Of a DNA stretch of 64,000 nucleotides, positions 63,334-64,000 are shown piece by piece; position 1 is the stretch's first letter; each line of letters begins with the position of its first letter. Both the position numbers and the translations under genes were made by a program. Location of the stretch: positions 1,612,001 through 1,676,000 of the forward strand of contig NZ_RJTX01000001.1 in NCBI RefSeq assembly GCF_003729955.1. Direction: 5' to 3'. The DNA comes from Chryseobacterium daecheongense (GTDB lineage Bacteria > Bacteroidota > Bacteroidia > Flavobacteriales > Weeksellaceae). The notes beneath the pieces are model-generated. The model was not told the DNA's origin. It made no database searches and saw nothing but the letters and a program-made list of their open reading frames with translations.

Positions 63334-63918
63334 ATGGATTTGCTAAAGAAATGGACGGATAATTACATCGAAGCGGGGTGTGATGAGGTAGGAAGAGGCT
63401 GTTTAAGTGGCCCTGTTGTTGCTGCAGCTGTTATTTTAGATGATAATTTTAAGCAAAGTTTAGTTAACGATTCTAAAAAGTTAAATTTCCGGACCCGCAT
63501 GCAACTGGATGATTATATTAAAGATAATGTTAAAAGCTATGCTATCGCAGAACTTCCGGCAGAGTTCATAGATCAACATAACATATTGAATGCCAGCATA
63601 CATGCAATGCATCGAGCATTAGATCAGTTGACGATAAGACCTGAACTCATTTTGGTGGACGGAAATAAATTTCATCCTTATAATTATATTCCTCATCAGT
63701 GTATTATAAAAGGTGATTCCAAAATCTTATCTATAGCAGCCGCATCCATTTTAGCAAAAAACTACAGGGACAGATTGATGATTAAGCTGCATGATGAATT
63801 TCCTCAATATGGGTGGAATACCAATTTTGGATATGCCACTAAGCTACATCAGGAAGCGCTTTCCAAGCATGGTCCTACCAAATATCACAGAAGATCTTTC
63901 AGGCTTGAATATGACTAG
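63334..63918 (+). CDS. rnhB: ribonuclease HII
   Basis: 194-residue endonuclease that removes ribonucleotides and RNA primers from DNA. Catalytic acidic residues are in AGCDEVGRGCLSGPVVAAAV (Asp-Glu) and LILVDGNKF, with a third acid in AAASILAKNYRDRLM. The start is the ATG at 63334, after the -7 box; an in-frame TTG four codons upstream is less likely. Confidence 0.95.
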   Translation: MDLLKKWTDNYIEAGCDEVGRGCLSGPVVAAAVILDDNFKQSLVNDSKKLNFRTRMQLDDYIKDNVKSYAIAELPAEFIDQHNILNASIHAMHRALDQLTIRPELILVDGNKFHPYNYIPHQCIIKGDSKILSIAAASILAKNYRDRLMIKLHDEFPQYGWNTNFGYATKLHQEALSKHGPTKYHRRSFRLEYD

Positions 63919-63960
63919 AAAATCTTCAGAACGTAAATTATGATTTCACAGAGTTTACAA

Positions 63961-64000
63961 ATGAAATTTAAAATCTATCTAAATAAAAAAGGGAAGCAAT
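63961..64000 (+). CDS. possible start of a gene running off the window
   Basis: An ATG at 63961 (or 63940) opens a frame, KFKIYLNKKGKQ, that stays open to the end of the window. It is only 13-20 codons, so it may be chance. No family can be read from it. Confidence 0.25.
   Translation, partial: MKFKIYLNKKGKQ

Overview
The window is a chromosome segment of a member of the Bacteroidota, class Flavobacteriia, most likely Chryseobacterium or a close relative. This rests on low GC, A-rich regions before start codons, promoters of the form TTG-N17-19-TAnnTTTG, a SusC/SusD pair, a fused cbb3 oxidase CcoNO subunit, the lipoprotein-type BamA homologue TamL beside TamB, a GLPGLI protein, and the close match of many housekeeping proteins to flavobacterial family patterns as I remember them. 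No database search was run. Assignments rest on motifs, length and context.

Layout. 1-5.8 kb: the tail of an outer-membrane protein, dusB, then on the minus strand deoC, an Lrp/AsnC regulator, an EEP-family nuclease, trmD and a type II NADH dehydrogenase. 5.9-14 kb: a GH25 lysozyme, a fused alpha/beta hydrolase, a GNAT/FemAB-like protein, two small membrane proteins, an Uup-type ABC-F ATPase and a Gfo/Idh/MocA oxidoreductase. 14.2-20.8 kb: a siderophore receptor with a PepSY-type partner, a beta-barrel protein, a 1-Cys peroxiredoxin, an MscS channel and sucC. 20.9-24.4 kb: a tight minus-strand operon headed by HMG-CoA reductase that includes an unlisted 51-residue membrane protein. 24.5-29.8 kb: a radical-SAM DNA-repair-like pair, a DUF4846 lipoprotein, and pfkA-gapA. 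29.9-33.5 kb: a putative outer-membrane protein, an 85-bp duplicated leader, a LuxR regulator and an MpaB-like oxygenase. 33.5-38.2 kb: recA, an AraC regulator, a membrane protein and htpG. 38.2-44.9 kb: small exported proteins, an XRE regulator with a repeated palindromic operator, an alkyltransferase-like protein, a deoxyhypusine-synthase-like enzyme, arfB, menE, tRNA-Gln, a tail-fibre-like surface protein and a second XRE regulator. 45-48.3 kb: ccoNO-ccoP. 48.5-56.8 kb: tamB-tamL and a YihY/BrkB protein. 56.8-64 kb: argS, a SusD/SusC locus and rnhB.

The genes are mostly core functions: central carbon metabolism (pfkA, gapA, sucC), respiration (ndh, ccoNO, ccoP), translation and tRNA modification (dusB, trmD, argS, tRNA-Gln, arfB), DNA repair (recA, ATL, radical-SAM pair, rnhB), isoprenoid and quinone supply (HMG-CoA reductase, menE) and outer-membrane assembly and uptake. 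I see no CRISPR array, no transposase, no prophage and no complete known defence island. The less-explained signals are two identical 15-bp-arm palindromes placed as bidirectional terminators 25 kb apart, the duplicated leader before the LuxR gene, the TTGTACAA operator array, the radical-SAM pair, and several hairpins in leaders.
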